DNA of 64,000 bases from an uncultured Clostridia bacterium (lineage in GTDB: Bacteria > Bacillota > Clostridia > RUG12999): the NCBI GenBank assembly GCA_934792465.1, contig CAKVOK010000013.1, positions 7,622-71,621 on the forward strand, given 5' to 3'. Every line of letters starts with the position of its first letter. Position 1 is the first letter of the stretch. Both the position numbers and the translations under genes were made by a program. The notes beneath the pieces were generated by a model. It was not told where the DNA came from and did not search any database. It worked only from the letters and a program-made list of their open reading frames with translations. Positions 61,336 through 64,000 of this stretch are shown here, one piece after another.

Positions 61336-62369
61336 TGGAATACATTGATGTAATCAAAAATAATATCGAAAACAATACTCCCGTTAAATGGTGGCCGAAA
61401 TTTGCATATCATTACACAGATGTATCTAATGCTGTGAATATTTTAAGCTCCGGTTTTTTATATAGCAGAGATAATGCACAAAAGTTAGGGTTAATGCTTA
61501 ATGATAATGCAAGCAGACAAGTTATTGATATGACTAATATATCCGTTCTCTCGAACGTCAGATTCTATTTTCGACCGCTTACGCCCACACAATATTTTAA
61601 CGAAGGATATAAACACCCTGCATTAAGATATGACAGCGACAGCAAAGCCAATGTACCGGTTCCTATATTTTTCTTGTTTGATTTGGCAAAGCTATTATCT
61701 CTTAAGGGTGTTAAGTTCTCCGAACGCAGGCAAGCAGGCAGAGGTGCCGATTTGTGCGAGGGTGTAGAAGAATTTTCAAAATTTGATTTTAAAAAGATAT
61801 ATAGCAAGGGATTTGATAATTTTGAAGAAAACAAGCCATACAGACACGCCGAGATTCTGCATTCCGACTCTATGAACATTGACATCTGCTTAGATACGAT
61901 ACTATGTAGAAATTCAGTTGAACGAATGACCTTGTTGAATTTGTTACGCAGCAAAAATCGTGCTCAATATTTTAAATATAAAGATAAAATAAAAATATGC
62001 AAATCAGATATGTTTGAACATAATGGATTGTATGTTACCGAATGCAACTTTTTTAACGATATATTGAGTATTCATTTTTCTAATACATATAGCAAAAAGA
62101 ATTATACGCATATTCAAATGGAAAGGAATGGTATGGCCAAATTAGAGCCGCTTACCGCAAAATTGGTCTTAGACTGGTGTACAACAAAAACTCTGTACGA
62201 ACACAAAGAAACCACAACAACAATCGAATACGATAATATAACAAATATTACTTTTTCCAAAATTCCTATTGTTCGAGGTGCAAAAATGCTTAGAACAACG
62301 CTATATATTGAAGATAATTTAATGTGCTGCTCAGAACATTCATTGGAACAAACAGAAATAATAAAATAA
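61335..62369 (+). CDS. darT: DarT-like toxin: ssDNA thymidine ADP-ribosyltransferase
   Basis: 344 residues. YHYTDVSNAVNILSSGFLYSR opens the DarT (DUF4433) NAD-binding fold. VRFYFRPLTPTQYFNEGY is the conserved RFYF block and PYRHAEILHSD carries the catalytic Glu (about 180). The usual DarT is about 210 residues; here about 140 extra residues follow (QMERNGMAKLEPLTAKLVLD and beyond), a possible added domain. GGAGG lies 8 nt before the ATG. Gene order antitoxin-toxin is reversed from the classical darT-darG. Confidence 0.85.
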   Translation: MEYIDVIKNNIENNTPVKWWPKFAYHYTDVSNAVNILSSGFLYSRDNAQKLGLMLNDNASRQVIDMTNISVLSNVRFYFRPLTPTQYFNEGYKHPALRYDSDSKANVPVPIFFLFDLAKLLSLKGVKFSERRQAGRGADLCEGVEEFSKFDFKKIYSKGFDNFEENKPYRHAEILHSDSMNIDICLDTILCRNSVERMTLLNLLRSKNRAQYFKYKDKIKICKSDMFEHNGLYVTECNFFNDILSIHFSNTYSKKNYTHIQMERNGMAKLEPLTAKLVLDWCTTKTLYEHKETTTTIEYDNITNITFSKIPIVRGAKMLRTTLYIEDNLMCCSEHSLEQTEIIK

Positions 62370-62429
62370 TAGATGTAAATTAATGCATTCCGAAAACAGA
62401 GTATAAATTAAAGAATTGGAGATTTTCAA

Positions 62430-63494
62430 ATGAAAAATATAACTTTAGAAGAATTATTTAATAAAAGGAACGTTTCCGCCCTCAAAAATATGGCATCCGC
62501 TTGCCGAATAAAAGGCTATACCAAAATGAAAAAAGCCGAATTGGTTGATGCTTGCATTGAGACAGTACAAAGAGAAGGTTTTTTCGAGGAATATATATTG
62601 ATTTTGTCGCCGGAAGCATGGAAATTTTATAAAAAAATTGCCGAAAGCAACAATGGTTTAAAATGCAATGCCAACCCGATGAAATATGCGTTTTCCGAAA
62701 AACTCGGTTTTCTTTATGTCGAGAAATGTAAAGACGGATTTTGGTTTATGATTCCGGATGAAATCAAGAAAAAATATAATGAGTTAATAAAGTCAGGTTT
62801 TTTCGATGTTAAAGAATTTGCCGATTTAATTCACCAATATGCACAGGCAGCGGTCAACTTGTACGGGGCAATATCTCAGGAGGAACTCGTAGAAATATTT
62901 AATTTTCAAAATGAACAGCAAACCGATGCTGATACAAATTTTAAGGTGTATAACAAACATATATATTTAGATTATGATTATTGTTTGTGGGGAAAATATA
63001 TTGTACATAAGGATTTAGAAGAAAATGACTTTGAAGATGCAAAAGATTTAATCTGCGATACTATTGGCAAACCGAGATATATTCCCAATAAATCGGAGTT
63101 TTTGCGTTATGCAAATTGGTCTTATTACGAAAACACAAAACAATTAGCCGCTTTATCAAGATTTCTCATAAATAAATGCGGCGTATCAAACTATACTGCC
63201 AACAAATTAATATTTGATTTACATTGGAAATTCGCAGATGAAATTCCTTTTCAGAATTATTTCGATGTTTTGGAAAAGTACAATGTAATTATTGAGGAAA
63301 ATCAGCTGAACGAATTGGTATTATTAATTACGGATTGCTATAATAATACAAGACTTTGGTCAAATAAAGGCTATACGCCTGCCGAACTTGCAAGATTAAG
63401 TAAGATGCCGAAAGCAAAATCTCAAAAAATCGGCAGAAACGACCCTTGTCCATGCGGGAGCGGCAAGAAATATAAAAAGTGCTGCGGAAGATAA
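62430..63494 (+). CDS. SAP/Rho-N-like and SEC-C motif protein
   Basis: 354 residues. Residues about 12-50 (VSALKNMASACRIKGYTKMKKAELVDACIE, shown in part) resemble a SAP/Rho-N nucleic-acid-binding helix pair. The C-terminus has the SEC-C zinc motif NDPCPCGSGKKYKKCCG. The middle is mostly helical and unrecognised. It lies 60 nt after darT, in the same orientation, and is AT-rich like the DarTG genes, so it probably belongs to the same island. Its relation to the toxin system is open. Confidence 0.7.
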   Translation: MKNITLEELFNKRNVSALKNMASACRIKGYTKMKKAELVDACIETVQREGFFEEYILILSPEAWKFYKKIAESNNGLKCNANPMKYAFSEKLGFLYVEKCKDGFWFMIPDEIKKKYNELIKSGFFDVKEFADLIHQYAQAAVNLYGAISQEELVEIFNFQNEQQTDADTNFKVYNKHIYLDYDYCLWGKYIVHKDLEENDFEDAKDLICDTIGKPRYIPNKSEFLRYANWSYYENTKQLAALSRFLINKCGVSNYTANKLIFDLHWKFADEIPFQNYFDVLEKYNVIIEENQLNELVLLITDCYNNTRLWSNKGYTPAELARLSKMPKAKSQKIGRNDPCPCGSGKKYKKCCGR

Positions 63495-63607
63495 GCAAGC
63501 AATCGTTGAATAAACGGGTGTGTGAAATTATTTCTGTAAATTCTGCTTTTGCGATAGAAATTTTGTAGTGGTCGGGGCTCTCATGCCCCGGTTATAATTA
63601 TAATATA

Positions 63608-64000
63608 TCATAAAATCTTCGGCTTAATATGCACCACAATCTTACTTATCCGACCGCCCAGCAACACACCAATCAACCCCCCGCTCCAATCCTTTGCGAG
63701 GTCTATAAGCTCAAAAGCCCTGCCGTCAACAAAAAACTCCCGGTGTATCTCGTCCGTAACGGCGTACAGCACGCACACCGTAAATGCCCACAGGAATTTA
63801 AATTTAAACTTACACTTGCCGAAAAAAAGCGACACAAACACTCCGAGCAGAAAAAACAACGAAAAATGTGCAATACTGCGCACCGTTTCATCTGACAATC
63901 CCGTTTTCGCATGTTCATTCAGGGCATCTGTCACACTTTGGCTCAATGCGCCCGAAGTCGGTAAGTCTTGTGCGGACAGCATAAATATTACTGCCGCACA
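63608..64000 (-). CDS. VanZ-family membrane protein (partial at right edge)
   Basis: The open frame continues to the window edge, with IFMLSAQDLPTSG preceding the visible N-terminus. Three membrane segments are visible (IAHFSLFFLLGVFVSLFFG, FLWAFTVCVLYAVTDE, WSGGLIGVLLGG). The VanZ block LYAVTDEIHREFF is clear. VanZ-type proteins occur in wall-antibiotic resistance and housekeeping settings; the role here is unknown. The 5' end is beyond the window. Confidence 0.85.
   Translation of the reverse strand, partial: CAAVIFMLSAQDLPTSGALSQSVTDALNEHAKTGLSDETVRSIAHFSLFFLLGVFVSLFFGKCKFKFKFLWAFTVCVLYAVTDEIHREFFVDGRAFELIDLAKDWSGGLIGVLLGGRISKIVVHIKPKIL

Noticed and set aside
1..64000. CRISPR arrays, rRNA genes, tRNA genes, intact transposases
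   Set aside because: No regularly spaced repeats, no rRNA-like or cloverleaf-like sequence and no transposase motifs were seen by eye; a tRNAscan run would settle short tRNAs.

Overview
The window looks like chromosome of a spore-forming, anaerobic, Gram-positive Clostridia member. The evidence is: genes for spoVG, a PdaB-like deacetylase and a spoIVA fragment; [FeFe]-hydrogenase maturases hydF and hydG; many surface proteins with S-layer-homology (SLH) domains; lysine made through DapL; ECF-type vitamin transport; and consistent TTGACA/TATAAT promoters with 17-bp spacers. Genus cannot be fixed from sequence alone. Almost all of the left two thirds is transcribed on the minus strand.

Region 1 (1-20471) reads as a glycan-use locus. 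A divergent AraC-type membrane sensor (18132-20471) faces a minus-strand operon. The operon holds two LplB/YtcP-like sugar permeases, a solute-binding lipoprotein, and six large secreted proteins with SLH, BNR/Asp-box propeller, DNRLRE/CBM96-like and Ig-like domains; the last runs off the left edge. Region 2 (20472-25225) has a dispersed, highly structured repeat, a PdaB-like deacetylase, a DeoR regulator with its operator, a YgjV-like membrane protein, and ptsI/ptsH. Region 3 (25256-28260) is an AT-rich prophage remnant: a truncated helicase, a chimeric RdRp-like/PBECR nuclease protein, small ORFs and an unidentified ncRNA with its own promoter and terminator.

Region 4 (28266-37608) is housekeeping: spoVG, hydF, hydG and a TM1266-type regulator, then an SseB-like gene, whiA, dnaE and rnhB. 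Region 5 (37690-43253) is the lysine/DAP operon dapA-dapB-dapF-dapL-lysA behind a lysine riboswitch, with an extra switch-like RNA leader just before dapL. That leader type recurs before ptsH and before a surface protein gene. Region 6 (43419-46910) is radA-ispE-gntR-DUF5662.

Region 7 (46924-57128) is the most striking. A cobalamin riboswitch with its own promoter and terminator leads a tightly coupled five-gene operon. It encodes an SLH-anchored protein with a transcobalamin-like (DUF4430) domain, an SLH-anchored alpha/alpha-toroid protein, a membrane-anchored DUF4430 protein, an EcfT permease and a single-chain ATPase-ATPase-S-component ECF subunit. Animal transcobalamin/intrinsic factor combines an alpha/alpha barrel with the same kind of beta domain. 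The operon therefore looks like a wall-to-membrane B12 capture relay with those two domains on separate polypeptides.

Region 8 (57680-64000) holds an abundant-type SLH protein, a 3' fragment of spoIVA, a DarTG toxin-antitoxin operon with an HTH regulator and palindromic operator, a SEC-C protein, and a VanZ-family gene cut by the right edge.
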